Below are positions 37,025 through 45,720 of a stretch of 50,143 nt of DNA, piece after piece (position 1 is the stretch's first letter; each line of letters starts with the position of its first letter). The position numbers and the translations under genes are program-made. Location: contig JACDEI010000039.1 of the NCBI GenBank assembly GCA_013816485.1, positions 1 to 50,143 on the forward strand. Direction: 5' to 3'. The notes beneath the pieces were generated by a model. It was given only the letters and a program-made list of their open reading frames with translations, was not told the DNA's origin and did not search any database. Source of the stretch: Planctomycetota bacterium (GTDB taxonomy: Bacteria; Planctomycetota; UBA11346).

Positions 37025-39112
37025 ATGACCATGCCGGCATCTCCGCTTCCTTTGTCATTGGGCGAGTTGATCGCTGCTGTCCAACGACGTTGGCTGTTCG
37101 GCTTGGTCGCCGGTGCGCTTGCCGCCGCCGCCATCCTGCTGCTCGCTTTCCGTTCGGTCCCGCTCTACGAGGCCAACGCCACCCTCACCATCAACCGCGA
37201 ACGCAAACCGGTCGAGTTCCAGGTCGATCGTGATTCCGGCGTGGTGCAGGACAGCCTGATCAACACCTACCGCGAGCTACTGCTCGCGCGCGATGTGCTG
37301 GAGCAGACCATCCCCCTCGCCGGCCTGCTGTCCAACCCGGCCTATGCCGGCAGCTCGGAGCCGGTGGAGGTGCTGCAGGCGCGCGTGAGTGCCCGCACCG
37401 TGCGTTCGACCTGGGTGATCGAGATCACCCTGCGCGACGAGGACCCCAAGGTCGCCGAGTCGGCTCTGCAGGTGCTGCTCGATGTCTACCTCGCCAAACA
37501 GGCGCGCCTGTCGCAATCGCGCGGGGACCAGACGCTGCGCTTCCTCACCGACCAGGTCAAGGAGGCCAACGAGCGCCTCGCCGGTATGCGCGCCAACGAG
37601 GCGGCGTTCCGCGCCAAACACGGGATCCTCAGCGCCGATCCGGATCGCAATGTGCATACGCAACGGCTGGAGGATCTCGCCCGGCGCCAAGTCGACCTGG
37701 AACAGAAACTCGAAGCCCAGCGCAGTCTGGTGACGCGGCTCAAAGTCGCTGCCAAGGAAACCGTACCCGGCCGCCAACAGGCGGTCATGATGGAGATCCC
37801 CGAGATCGGCCAGAGCGATCTGGTGATGATCGTGCGGGCGATGATCCTGCGCTTCGAAGGCGAGGAGTCGATGCTGGCCGAGAAATATAAGGACCGCCAC
37901 CCACGCATGGTTGAACTACGCGGCCATCTGACAGCAAAACGCCAACAGCTCAACGAGGCGGTAACCAGTTCTGCCGACGCCATCCGCGCGCGTGAACGCG
38001 ATCTGGTCGCGCAAGCGGCCACGCTAGCCGACGAAATTATCAGCGCGAAGAGCACCCTGGCCGCCTACCGCGAATCGCTGCTCGAACTGCGCACCATGGA
38101 ACAGGACCGCGCCACGCAGGAGAAGATCAGCGACCAGCTCGCCGCCCGCCTCGGCGAGGAGACCATCACCACCCGCCTCGAAGTCCCCGACTTGGCCGTG
38201 ACCATGCTGCCCAAGGTGCGCAGCGAACCCGCGACCGCGCGCAAGGGGCCGTTCCTGGTGCTCGCTCTGGTGTTCGGCTCGGTGGTGTTCGTCGGCACCT
38301 GCGTCGCGGTCGACCTGCTCGACCGCCGCCTGACCGGTCCGGAGGCGGCGGCGCGCCTCACCGGCCTGCCGGTGCTGGGAACCATTCCGCTGGTCCGGCG
38401 CCTGCCGGCGTTGACCGATGAATCCACCCTCACCAGCGGAATGCTCGCCGAAGCGGTACGCCACCTGCGCACCGCCCTGCGCTTGGCGCTCGGGAGCCGG
38501 CGGGAATGCCACATCGTGGCGGTGTGCTCGTCATCCCCGGGCGAAGGCAAGAGCACCATCACCACCCTGCTCGCGGCCAGTTTGGCAGCGGCCGGTTCGC
38601 GCGTGCTGGTGGTCGATGGCGATCTGCGCCAGCCGAGCCTTCATGAATTGGTGGCGACCCCCGGCACCCCCGGCTTCAGCGAACTGCTGGGCGGCGCCGA
38701 GGATGTCGCGCCGGTACCGACCGGACTGACCAACCTCGACTTCCTCGGCGCGGGCACGGTGCCGACCAATCCCACCGAACTGCTGCACAGCCATTGCCTG
38801 CCGGAATGGATCGCGGTGTGCCGCAGTCACTACGACTTCGTCATCATCGACACGCCACCGATCGCCAGCGCGCCGGACGCGTTGTTGCTGGGGTATTATG
38901 CCGATTCGTTATTGCTGGTGGTGCGCGAACGAATCACCGAGGCCGACGTCCTGGCGGATGCGCTCGTCCGCCTGCGGCCGCTGACCGACCACCTGCTGGG
39001 TGTGGTGGTCAATGGCGATCACCTGACGCGGCCTGGGTATCAGTATGAGGTGTCGTCGACCGCCGAGCGCCCGACAGGTGTGACAGGTGTGACAGGAGTG
39101 GGGGCGGCATGA
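37025..39112 (+). CDS. Wzc-type polysaccharide co-polymerase with BY-kinase domain
   Basis: A 695-residue protein. A Wzz-like chain-length domain (about 10-430) lies between two membrane helices (about 22-42, LFGLVAGALAAAAILLLAF; and about 408-432, PFLVLALVFGSVVFVGTCV), with coiled-coil helices between. The cytoplasmic kinase domain has Walker A SSPGEGKSTI (about 502-511), Walker A' VLVVDGDLRQP (about 528) and Walker B VIIDTPP (about 605). It controls polymer length and export with Wza and Wzy. The C-terminus (GYQYEVSSTAERPTGVTGVT) has only two tyrosines and a 9-base repeat encoding Gly-Val-Thr, so the usual Tyr-rich autophosphorylation tail is missing. The stop overlaps the wza start (ATGA). 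No Wzb phosphatase gene is seen nearby. A second possible start is ATG 37031. Confidence 0.92.
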   Translation: MTMPASPLPLSLGELIAAVQRRWLFGLVAGALAAAAILLLAFRSVPLYEANATLTINRERKPVEFQVDRDSGVVQDSLINTYRELLLARDVLEQTIPLAGLLSNPAYAGSSEPVEVLQARVSARTVRSTWVIEITLRDEDPKVAESALQVLLDVYLAKQARLSQSRGDQTLRFLTDQVKEANERLAGMRANEAAFRAKHGILSADPDRNVHTQRLEDLARRQVDLEQKLEAQRSLVTRLKVAAKETVPGRQQAVMMEIPEIGQSDLVMIVRAMILRFEGEESMLAEKYKDRHPRMVELRGHLTAKRQQLNEAVTSSADAIRARERDLVAQAATLADEIISAKSTLAAYRESLLELRTMEQDRATQEKISDQLAARLGEETITTRLEVPDLAVTMLPKVRSEPATARKGPFLVLALVFGSVVFVGTCVAVDLLDRRLTGPEAAARLTGLPVLGTIPLVRRLPALTDESTLTSGMLAEAVRHLRTALRLALGSRRECHIVAVCSSSPGEGKSTITTLLAASLAAAGSRVLVVDGDLRQPSLHELVATPGTPGFSELLGGAEDVAPVPTGLTNLDFLGAGTVPTNPTELLHSHCLPEWIAVCRSHYDFVIIDTPPIASAPDALLLGYYADSLLLVVRERITEADVLADALVRLRPLTDHLLGVVVNGDHLTRPGYQYEVSSTAERPTGVTGVTGVGAA

Positions 39113-40014
39113 GCATGTTCCCACGGCTGCTGCTCGTTACGCTCATCGTCCTTGGTGGCGCTGTCCATGGCCAGCGCGGTCACAGTGGTGAAGCGACCAC
39201 GCCACCGGCGACAACCCTACCCGAGGCTGTCACCACTCCACCGCCAGCCACGAACGATCCCGCCTACCGCCTGTTCGTCGGCGACATGTTGCGCATCGAA
39301 GTACATGACAATCCGGATCTCTTCCGCTGGCTGCGCGTGCCCGCGAGCGGCGCGGTGAGCTTCCCCCTGATCGGCGACGTCACCGGCCTGCTCGGTCGCA
39401 CCATCGAGGATCTGACCGGTGACATCCGCCGGCGCCTGGAGGCCGACTACCTGCATCGCGCCGAGGTCAGCATCACGGTGACCGATTACGGCGCACGTGA
39501 AGCCTACGTCATGGGCAGCGTCGCCGTGCCCGGCCCGGTGGCGTTGCCGCCGACCCGGCAGCTCACCGCCTTGCAGGCCATCGGCGCCGCCCGCGGTTAC
39601 GTCGAGGATGCCGATCGCGCCGGCACCCACCTGCTGCGTGACGATCCACAACACCCTGGGCGCAAGCTCATCATCCAGACCAGCGCCGGCGAGGACGGCC
39701 GCCTCGAAGACGTGATCCTGCAGCCAGGCGACATCGTGGTGGTGCCACGCCAGGGCCGCGTCTACATCCTTGGTCAGGTGGTGAAACCCGGGGCGTTGAG
39801 CATGCCCGGCCAGGAATCCCTGACCATCTCGCGCGCCATCAGTTTGGCCGGCGGCTTCGAACGTTTCGCTCGCCAGGGTGAGGTACAACTCATCCGCAAA
39901 GGCGGCAAACCGACCATCATCGACGTGCGCGTGATCCTCGCTGGTGGCAAGGACGCGGTCGATCCGGTGCTGCAACCAGGCGACACGGTGTTCGTGCCGG
40001 AAAGCAGGTTTTGA
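39109..40014 (+). CDS. Wza-type polysaccharide export (OPX) protein
   Basis: A 301-residue exported protein. Signal peptide (1-21, FPRLLLVTLIVLGGAVHG), a Thr/Pro-rich linker, a poly-export domain (about 53-126: YRLFVGDMLRIEVHDNPDLF, GAVSFPLIGDVTGLLGRTI) and two SLBB domains (about 131-190, AYVMGSVAVPGPVALPPTRQ; about 218-280, VYILGQVVKPGALSMPGQES). It carries polysaccharide through the periplasm. It has no lipobox cysteine and ends right after SLBB2 at PESRF, without the C-terminal amphipathic helix that forms the outer-membrane pore in E. coli Wza. It therefore probably needs a separate outer-membrane barrel; a candidate is at 40582-41832. It overlaps wzc by four bases. Confidence 0.92.
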   Translation: MSMFPRLLLVTLIVLGGAVHGQRGHSGEATTPPATTLPEAVTTPPPATNDPAYRLFVGDMLRIEVHDNPDLFRWLRVPASGAVSFPLIGDVTGLLGRTIEDLTGDIRRRLEADYLHRAEVSITVTDYGAREAYVMGSVAVPGPVALPPTRQLTALQAIGAARGYVEDADRAGTHLLRDDPQHPGRKLIIQTSAGEDGRLEDVILQPGDIVVVPRQGRVYILGQVVKPGALSMPGQESLTISRAISLAGGFERFARQGEVQLIRKGGKPTIIDVRVILAGGKDAVDPVLQPGDTVFVPESRF

Positions 40015-40571
40015 TGCGTACGCTCATAACACTGCTGCTGGTGGGTGGCCTGTCCGCCGCCGAGGCGGTGCCAGCAGGGGTGCCGACGCCCGCCACGATC
40101 ACCGCTACCGACGGCAGCGGGCCGAGTGCCAGTGCGCGCGCCATCGAACACATGCTCGCGGTCGATTATGCCTGGGCGGCAGCGCGTAAAAACGCGGAGC
40201 TCCAGGCGCAGGCGCGGCGGGCGGCCGCAGCCAAGGCGACTTCGATTGCCGCTGACATCCGTGGTCCAGACCGTGAGACGCTCCCACTGACAGCGGGCGG
40301 GCTCGCCTCCCTGGCAGGTGGTGACGAAGTGGCACTGCTGTTGGAACTGCAACGGCGCCGGCACCGTGCGGACGGCAGTCCGGCGAGCAACGTGGTGGCC
40401 GCCGAACTGGCAGCCGCCCTCGCGGGGATCACCGCCACCTTGCCGTCGCTCGACCGCACCCCGGGCGACAGCGGGACGGTCGCACATCCCGGGGATGATC
40501 CCCATCCCGGCCCGCGCGCGCCCGCTCCCGTCGACGCACCGGATCGACCCGAACAATTCCCCGTCCGCTGA
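40014..40571 (+). CDS. Small exported protein of the export operon, unknown
   Basis: A 185-residue protein with a signal peptide (MRTLITLLLVGGLSAAEAV) followed by an Ala/Arg-rich helical segment (about 40-85) and a Pro/Asp/Gly-rich tail (about 145-185). No family is recognised. ATG 40014 overlaps the stop of the Wza-type gene (TGATG), indicating translational coupling; a TTG at 40011 is a less likely start. The co-translation with Wzc and Wza suggests an accessory periplasmic part in polysaccharide export or length control. Confidence 0.65.
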   Translation: MRTLITLLLVGGLSAAEAVPAGVPTPATITATDGSGPSASARAIEHMLAVDYAWAAARKNAELQAQARRAAAAKATSIAADIRGPDRETLPLTAGGLASLAGGDEVALLLELQRRRHRADGSPASNVVAAELAAALAGITATLPSLDRTPGDSGTVAHPGDDPHPGPRAPAPVDAPDRPEQFPVR

Positions 40572-40581
40572 AGCAGGATAC

Positions 40582-41832
40582 CTACCAGAGGAAAACCGTG
40601 TCGAGGGTTCCCAACAGGCGATGGTAGCCAGCGCCATTTTCGGGCTCACCGATGTCGGTCCCACCCAGCGCGCGAATCACCAATCCATCACGCGCCCAGA
40701 TCTCGACCCCGGCACGCACGCGCAGCGTCAGGTCGTTGGGCGTAGCGCCAGTGGCGGTGCCGCTGCGCTCCAAGGCGAACACGTTGACCTCGGCCAGGAC
40801 GCCGAGCGAGCGCTGCAGGCGCCAGCGACCGTGCATCCAGGCCTGCACCAAGTAGGCGGCATTCGCATCGATGGTCGGCACCACCACGCTGCCGATCCCC
40901 AGGTCAAGGCGGCTGTACTCCTCCGGATCCCAACGCAGCAGGAGTTCACCCACCGGCCGGGTGATGGTCTGGTCATCGAAGGCCGGATCACCACTGAAAT
41001 CATCGGCATAACGCCGATGTTCGATCCCGAGGTGACCATTCAACTGCAGCAGCGGGGTGAAGTGGTGCCGCACCAGCCCGATCAGCGCGACGCCGCTGCC
41101 GTCCTGATAAGGACTGCCGGCCTCGCGGTAATCGATGCGATCACCCGCGAGCCGTAGCCCCAACCGGGTCGGGCCATCCGCTCGGCCGTACCACCATTCG
41201 ATGGTCGCCTGCGGGCGCAGGTAGTCGCGTTCACGTTCATCGAAGACGCCAGCGTCCTCACGATAATCCTCCCCGACCGCTCCCACTCCCAACCGGATGA
41301 CGTTGCTGGTGCCGCGCATCCACCAGCCGGCCTGGCCCTCATACCGCGCACGTTGGACCTGACGACCGGTCTCGATCAGCGGGTCATCGACCAGCATCCC
41401 ATCCGCCACCACGGTGGCGAGCGGCCCCAACGCCGATTCGCGCGTCCATCCGAGCCGCAGGCGACCGCCGGTGAAATCCCGGTCATCGCGGTCCAGGTAG
41501 CGCTTGGCATCCACCTGGACATCGGCGCTGAAACGGTCAGCAATCGCCGGCAGCCAGTACACCACCACACCGGCGACCCCGCGCGCATAGACGTCGTCAT
41601 CCGGGTTCGTGGCGGTGGCATCGACATTGGAATCATAACCCAGGCCAAGCAGGAGCTTGGGATGCAGTTCGAGCCGACCCTCATCGTAGATGAGGTTGCC
41701 GCCCGGACGGACCGGAATGCGGTCGACCCACAGTGGTTCGGGTGACTCGACGGCGAACAGGGCACCACCCATGCCGACTAGGCCGACCAAGCCGACCATC
41801 ATGGATCGCATTACAGGCCGTGGTGAGCGCAT
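40582..41832 (-). CDS. Outer-membrane beta-barrel protein, candidate export pore partner
   Basis: A 416-residue protein with a signal peptide (about 8-28, MRSMMVGLVGLVGMGGALFA) and then alternating hydrophobic/polar strands rich in Tyr, Trp, Arg, Asp and Gly, for example LELHPKLLLGLGYDSNVDAT, TGGRLRLGWTRESALGPLAT and ARYEGQAGWWMRGTSNVIRL. It ends with Trp (DTVFLW), the aromatic end expected by the BAM barrel assembly machine. The pattern GLGYDSNV resembles exopolysaccharide-locus barrels of the BBP2-like type. It is convergent with the wza operon, 10 bases apart. Inference: the outer-membrane component of polysaccharide export. The strand number was not determined. ATG 41811 is an alternative start. 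Confidence 0.78.
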   Translation of the reverse strand: MRSPRPVMRSMMVGLVGLVGMGGALFAVESPEPLWVDRIPVRPGGNLIYDEGRLELHPKLLLGLGYDSNVDATATNPDDDVYARGVAGVVVYWLPAIADRFSADVQVDAKRYLDRDDRDFTGGRLRLGWTRESALGPLATVVADGMLVDDPLIETGRQVQRARYEGQAGWWMRGTSNVIRLGVGAVGEDYREDAGVFDERERDYLRPQATIEWWYGRADGPTRLGLRLAGDRIDYREAGSPYQDGSGVALIGLVRHHFTPLLQLNGHLGIEHRRYADDFSGDPAFDDQTITRPVGELLLRWDPEEYSRLDLGIGSVVVPTIDANAAYLVQAWMHGRWRLQRSLGVLAEVNVFALERSGTATGATPNDLTLRVRAGVEIWARDGLVIRALGGTDIGEPENGAGYHRLLGTLDTVFLW

Positions 41833-42059
41833 GCCCGACCCTAATCACCTTCCCACCTCGCCGCCACGTGGGAGTGGCCGTGGCTACCATCAGCGAACGC
41901 ATGACCACGACAGCGCCCAACAGCGCCAGGGAACCGTTGACCACCAGGGCACGCATCGCCACCCTCACCGGCCATGTCAGTGATCCGCGCATCCGCCATC
42001 CATCAGCAGCGACCACCGAACGATGCCTGGTGTCCATTCCGGACGATGATCGCTAGGCC

Positions 42060-42098
42060 ATGAAGGTGCTGGTGATCCTGGAGGCGGTTTTCCACTGA
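42060..42098 (+). pseudogene. Remnant of a glycosyltransferase N-terminus
   Basis: ATG at 42060 followed by codons for MKVLVILEAVFH and a stop. It matches the start of the intact glycosyltransferase at 43382 (MKVLLILEAIFS): 26 of 33 bases and 9 of 11 residues. It lies between the outer-membrane barrel gene and a low-GC methyltransferase. It looks like the first codons of a paralogous gene whose body was lost. A chance match in so short a string cannot be excluded. The 227 bases before it (41833-42059) contain no gene I can support; a minus-strand frame there (start 42037) runs into the barrel gene and looks like a shadow. Confidence 0.45.
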
Positions 42099-42109
42099 CT
42101 ACAACGCAT

Positions 42110-42898
42110 TCATACGGCGTTCACTGGTGATTCGCTCACCACGCCTGATTTGGTCAATGCCATGGAAAATGTGTCCGCAGCTTGGTCCCGAATCATCAAT
42201 CGAATGATCGCTTGAACCAACCGCCAACAGACGTGCAAAGGGACGAAACAGGAGAAATACCCGCACGTCCAGTGCACCCTCACCTCGTCCACGCTGAGGC
42301 CATTCGTCTGTGCCATGGCGTGAAATTCCCGCGGTGTGCACTTGTCGTAAAAGGCGGGAAAACCGTGCCCGCGAACCATGGATGGGAAGATCGCAAACAG
42401 CAGCGCCCGTTTCAAGCGTTCCGGGAGAAGGAGATTGATACGTGCGAAGATTGCATTCCTAGATGGGAGAAAGATCACCAGGATTCCGCCGGCCTTGGCA
42501 ATGCTGGCCAAGCTGGCAAATGCTCTTTCCACATCCTTGACGTGTTCCAACACCGCTTGGCAGATCACCAGATCCCCATCACCACGACCCGGATAACCGG
42601 AAATGTCTGCACATATGACCTCGTCATACACTCCCTGTGGCGCCTGACCCAGTTCGTTCGCATCAATGTCGAGACCTACGTAGCGCAATCCATATCTGCG
42701 CTTCTCCTCCAAGCTGAGTAAAGGATTCTTGCCGCCTCCGACATCATAGACGGTCATGCCGGGACGAAGGAAATTTCGCGCGAAGTTGTCGATGAATTCG
42801 CGGTGACCATTGACTCTCATCGCGGCTGGCAGCAGTCGGTCGATCCAGCCACTCAACTTCTGATTGGCACGAATGAAGATGTCGATCAGCTTTCGCAT
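42110..42898 (-). CDS. SAM-dependent methyltransferase (class I)
   Basis: A 262-residue methyltransferase. Seen: motif I TVYDVGGGKNPLLS (about 49-62), acidic strand-2 end YVGLDIDANELG, DLVICQAVLEHVKDVERAFA (motif IV and following) and the later strand GGILVIFLPSRNA. It lacks a signal peptide; hydrophobic C-terminal stretches (FSCFVPLHVCWRLVQAIIRL) may lie at the membrane. In polysaccharide loci such enzymes methylate a sugar of the repeat unit or cap a chain. Its DNA is about 50% G+C in sampled lines, well below the neighbours, and it is transcribed opposite to the flanking glycosyltransferases, which suggests recent acquisition. The acceptor is unknown. Confidence 0.88.
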   Translation of the reverse strand: MRKLIDIFIRANQKLSGWIDRLLPAAMRVNGHREFIDNFARNFLRPGMTVYDVGGGKNPLLSLEEKRRYGLRYVGLDIDANELGQAPQGVYDEVICADISGYPGRGDGDLVICQAVLEHVKDVERAFASLASIAKAGGILVIFLPSRNAIFARINLLLPERLKRALLFAIFPSMVRGHGFPAFYDKCTPREFHAMAQTNGLSVDEVRVHWTCGYFSCFVPLHVCWRLVQAIIRLMIRDQAADTFSMALTKSGVVSESPVNAV

Positions 42899-43381
42899 CG
42901 CGGATCAGGACCCTTTGCTGCGGCATAATGGTCCTTCACCCGGCCTACGCAATCCGTCGCTGCTCCGATTTGTTCAATCAATGATCTGACCTGTTCACAT
43001 TCCTGCCACCCTGCTGCGCGAGTTCCCTTCACGATAGGGCAAGAATCGCGTATCGCCCGGAAATCGGCGACCCCACATGGCTGAGATACCCACGACGAGG
43101 TCGCGCTCTGTCAGGATGGGGACGTTCCGGCTCTTGCGTCGTGAAAACCGCACAGCGAAAAAGAGCCTGTTCCACCTGAGTCGATACCAGCCACCTGAAC
43201 AACCACTGTTGATCCACTCTTGTCCCCTTCCTCACCACTGGCTACGAAATAGTCGGTCGGGCATTCGATGATCGAGAACCCATTCCGGTTCCGCATCTTC
43301 ACCAGATTGGAAGCCGCCTCTGTTCAGATATCCTCCCACCTCTAGCCACCATAAGCATCGCTTGGGAACAACCGTCATCCG
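42899..43381. other. Low-GC gap without a recognisable gene
   Basis: This 483-base gap between the methyltransferase and the next glycosyltransferase has the same lower G+C as the methyltransferase. Several short frames exist on both strands (for example 43077-43271 plus, 43111-43302 minus), but none has a family motif, good start signal or balanced composition. It may hold the decayed remains of a gene brought in with the methyltransferase, plus the promoter of the 43382 gene; no convincing promoter was found. Confidence 0.4.
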
Positions 43382-44575
43382 ATGAAGGTCCTGCTCATCC
43401 TGGAAGCCATCTTCAGCCAAACACCGGACGGGCGCGTCTGGACGAGCGGCACCTTCACCCCGTCGTTCTTTGCCCGGTACCTTACTGTCTTCTCTGCAGT
43501 GGTGGTGGGCGCGCGGGTCCGGCCGACCACTGCGGTCCCCGGTGATTACCACGTACTCGATGATCCGCGGATCAGCTTCGCCGCCATTCCCTGGTACCGT
43601 GGCCTGCTCGGCTACCTGCGCGAACGTCGTCGCGTCGTCACCGCGCTACGTCGAAGCCTTGAGCAAGCGGATGCGGTGATCCTGCGCGTCCCCTCACCGC
43701 TCGCCGGTCGTCTGCAACCGTGGCTGGAAGCGTCGGGACGCCCCTTCGCCGTGGAGGTGGTGGGGGATCCGTGGGATGTATTTGCGCCAGGGGTGATCCA
43801 GCATCCCCTGCGCCCATTCCTGCGTCATCGGCTGCGTGCCGAGATGAAAAGACAATGCCTCGGCGCTTGTACCGCCGCATATGTCACTGCGAGTACATTG
43901 CAGCAGCGGTACTCAACGAAAGATGCGGCTCCCCGATTCTCCTACTCGTCCATCGAACTGGGAGAGGAGGCCTTCATCTCCGCACCTCGTCCAATGAACA
44001 CTGGTGCAACTCCGCTCCGTCTGGTCTCCGTCGGAACCATGAGCCAGCGATACAAAGGCCAGGATGTGCTGTTACGTGCAGTTGCGGAGTCCCGCGAACG
44101 TGGCAATGACATGCAGGTCGTGCTGGTTGGAGATGGGGTCGAGCGGTCAGGACTCGAGCTCCTGTGCAAACAACTCCAGATGACGAGTGTCGTGCGCTTC
44201 ACCGGTCATCTGGGAGATCGCGGAGCGGTATTGGCCGAACTGGACAGGAATGATGCTTTCATCATGCCCTCACGAACCGAAGGGCTCCCCCGCGCCATGA
44301 TCGAAGCGATGGCCCGTGGGCTGCCCTGTCTTGGCACCCGAGTTGGTGGCATCCCAGAACTGCTGGGGGATGACGCGTTGCTCCCGGTCGATGATCATCG
44401 AGCACTGGCACGCGCGATCGACACGCGCCTACGTGATCCCGCGTGGATGGCCGCAGCCTCAGCACGTAACCTGTCGCTCGCCCGTACTTACCATCAAGAT
44501 CTGCTGCGCGAACGCCGCCTGCAGTTCTACCGTGCGGTATTCGACGCGACGGCCCGTTGGCAGGCAAAGAACTGA
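43382..44575 (+). CDS. Family-4-type glycosyltransferase
   Basis: A 397-residue GT-B glycosyltransferase. N-terminal lobe: MKVLLILEAIFSQTPDGRVW and VEVVGDPWDVFAPGV. C-terminal lobe: LRLVSVGTMSQRYKGQDVLL, MQVVLVGDGVERSGLELLCK, VVRFTGHLGDRGAVLAELDR and FIMPSRTEGLPRAMIEAMAR, the last with the E-x7-E donor motif, then GLPCLGTRVGGIPELL. It acts in the cytoplasm on lipid-linked intermediates. The next glycosyltransferase starts five bases after its stop, so they form an operon that ends with the initiating sugar transferase. A remnant matching its first codons lies at 42060. Donor and linkage are unknown. Confidence 0.93.
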   Translation: MKVLLILEAIFSQTPDGRVWTSGTFTPSFFARYLTVFSAVVVGARVRPTTAVPGDYHVLDDPRISFAAIPWYRGLLGYLRERRRVVTALRRSLEQADAVILRVPSPLAGRLQPWLEASGRPFAVEVVGDPWDVFAPGVIQHPLRPFLRHRLRAEMKRQCLGACTAAYVTASTLQQRYSTKDAAPRFSYSSIELGEEAFISAPRPMNTGATPLRLVSVGTMSQRYKGQDVLLRAVAESRERGNDMQVVLVGDGVERSGLELLCKQLQMTSVVRFTGHLGDRGAVLAELDRNDAFIMPSRTEGLPRAMIEAMARGLPCLGTRVGGIPELLGDDALLPVDDHRALARAIDTRLRDPAWMAAASARNLSLARTYHQDLLRERRLQFYRAVFDATARWQAKN

Positions 44576-44580
44576 ACGGC

Positions 44581-45720
44581 ATGCGCGTCCTCCATCTGCT
44601 GAAAACCGGTATTGGTGCCCGTTGGGCCCTGCATCAAGTCCAGGAATTGATCCACCTGGGCATCGACGCACAAGTCGCCTTGCCTGCGGGTCCGATGGTC
44701 GAGCGATTCGCTGCGATTGGCGCCAAGACCCATCTGTTCCAGAGTGACATCGCCGCCCATCGTCCTTGGCATTGGCCAAAGATGTTCGCCTCTCTGCATG
44801 ATTTGGTCGACACCATCGCTCCCGATGTGATCCACAGCCATTTCGTCGGAACCACGGTGACCATGCGGCTCGCCCTCAAGAGCCTTGATATTCCACGGGT
44901 GTTCCAGGTGCCAGGCCCATTGCATCTGGAACACCCGCTCTACGCCCGTGCGGAGCTGGCCTTCGCTGATGGCCGCGATCACTGGATCGCGGCCTGCCGC
45001 TGGACCAAGCAGGCGTACCACGCTTATGGCATAGCACCGCAGCGGGTCTCACTGTCCTACAATACCACCGATGTATCGGCGTTCACCCCGCGATCTCGTA
45101 GCGGTGGGCTGCGGCAGGCCCTCCATTTGAAATCCGGTACCCGCATCGCCGGCATGGTTGCCTACCTCTATCCGCCCAAACGCTACCTTGGCCAACGCCG
45201 CGGCATCAAAGGACATGAGGATTTCATTGATGCGATCGCGCGCTGCCGTGCGATCGGCCATGATGTTGTCGGAGTCGTCGTCGGTGGAGCCTGGGGTGGC
45301 GCTGCTTGGTACGAATCACAGATCCACGCCTACGCCACACGACACTGTCCAGACGGCATCCACTTCCTGGGATTGCGCAACGATGTGAACGACCTCTATA
45401 CCGAGTTCGATGTGGCAGTGCATCCGTCGTTGTCGGAAAATGTCGGCGGTGCCCTGGAGTCGTCGCTGATGGCGGTCCCGACCATCGCCACCAGTGTCGG
45501 TGGATTTCCCGATCTGGTCATCCCAAATCAGACCGGCTGGCTGGTGCCACCAGCCAGCCCCATCGCCTTGGCGGAAGCCTTGTCCCAAGCCCTCGCTGAT
45601 GACATGCACGCACGGCAGTTGGCAGCCAACGCGCGGGAACTGGCCTTACGCCTGTTTTCACCGCCGCGACTTGCCCGGGAAATCCGGGACATCTACCGCT
45701 TGGTCAGCGGACAGGAGTGA
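44581..45720 (+). CDS. Family-4-type glycosyltransferase
   Basis: A 379-residue GT-B glycosyltransferase. N-terminal lobe MRVLHLLKTGIGARWALHQV and PDVIHSHFVGTTVTMRLAL. C-terminal lobe TRIAGMVAYLYPPKRYLGQR, GHDVVGVVVGGAWGG, IHFLGLRNDVNDLYTEFDVA and HPSLSENVGGALESSLMAVP (E-x7-E donor motif), then SVGGFPDLVIPNQTGWLVPP. ATG 44581 is chosen because it begins at the family N-terminus just after the previous stop; an earlier start at 44557 would add eight unlikely residues. The stop overlaps the next gene's GTG start (GTGA). Substrate unknown. Confidence 0.92.
   Translation: MRVLHLLKTGIGARWALHQVQELIHLGIDAQVALPAGPMVERFAAIGAKTHLFQSDIAAHRPWHWPKMFASLHDLVDTIAPDVIHSHFVGTTVTMRLALKSLDIPRVFQVPGPLHLEHPLYARAELAFADGRDHWIAACRWTKQAYHAYGIAPQRVSLSYNTTDVSAFTPRSRSGGLRQALHLKSGTRIAGMVAYLYPPKRYLGQRRGIKGHEDFIDAIARCRAIGHDVVGVVVGGAWGGAAWYESQIHAYATRHCPDGIHFLGLRNDVNDLYTEFDVAVHPSLSENVGGALESSLMAVPTIATSVGGFPDLVIPNQTGWLVPPASPIALAEALSQALADDMHARQLAANARELALRLFSPPRLAREIRDIYRLVSGQE

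Noticed and set aside
41681..42037. 118-residue minus-strand frame with one hydrophobic stretch before the barrel gene
   Set aside because: It overlaps about 150 bases of the well-supported barrel gene in another frame and has no start signal. The hydrophobic stretch alone is not enough.
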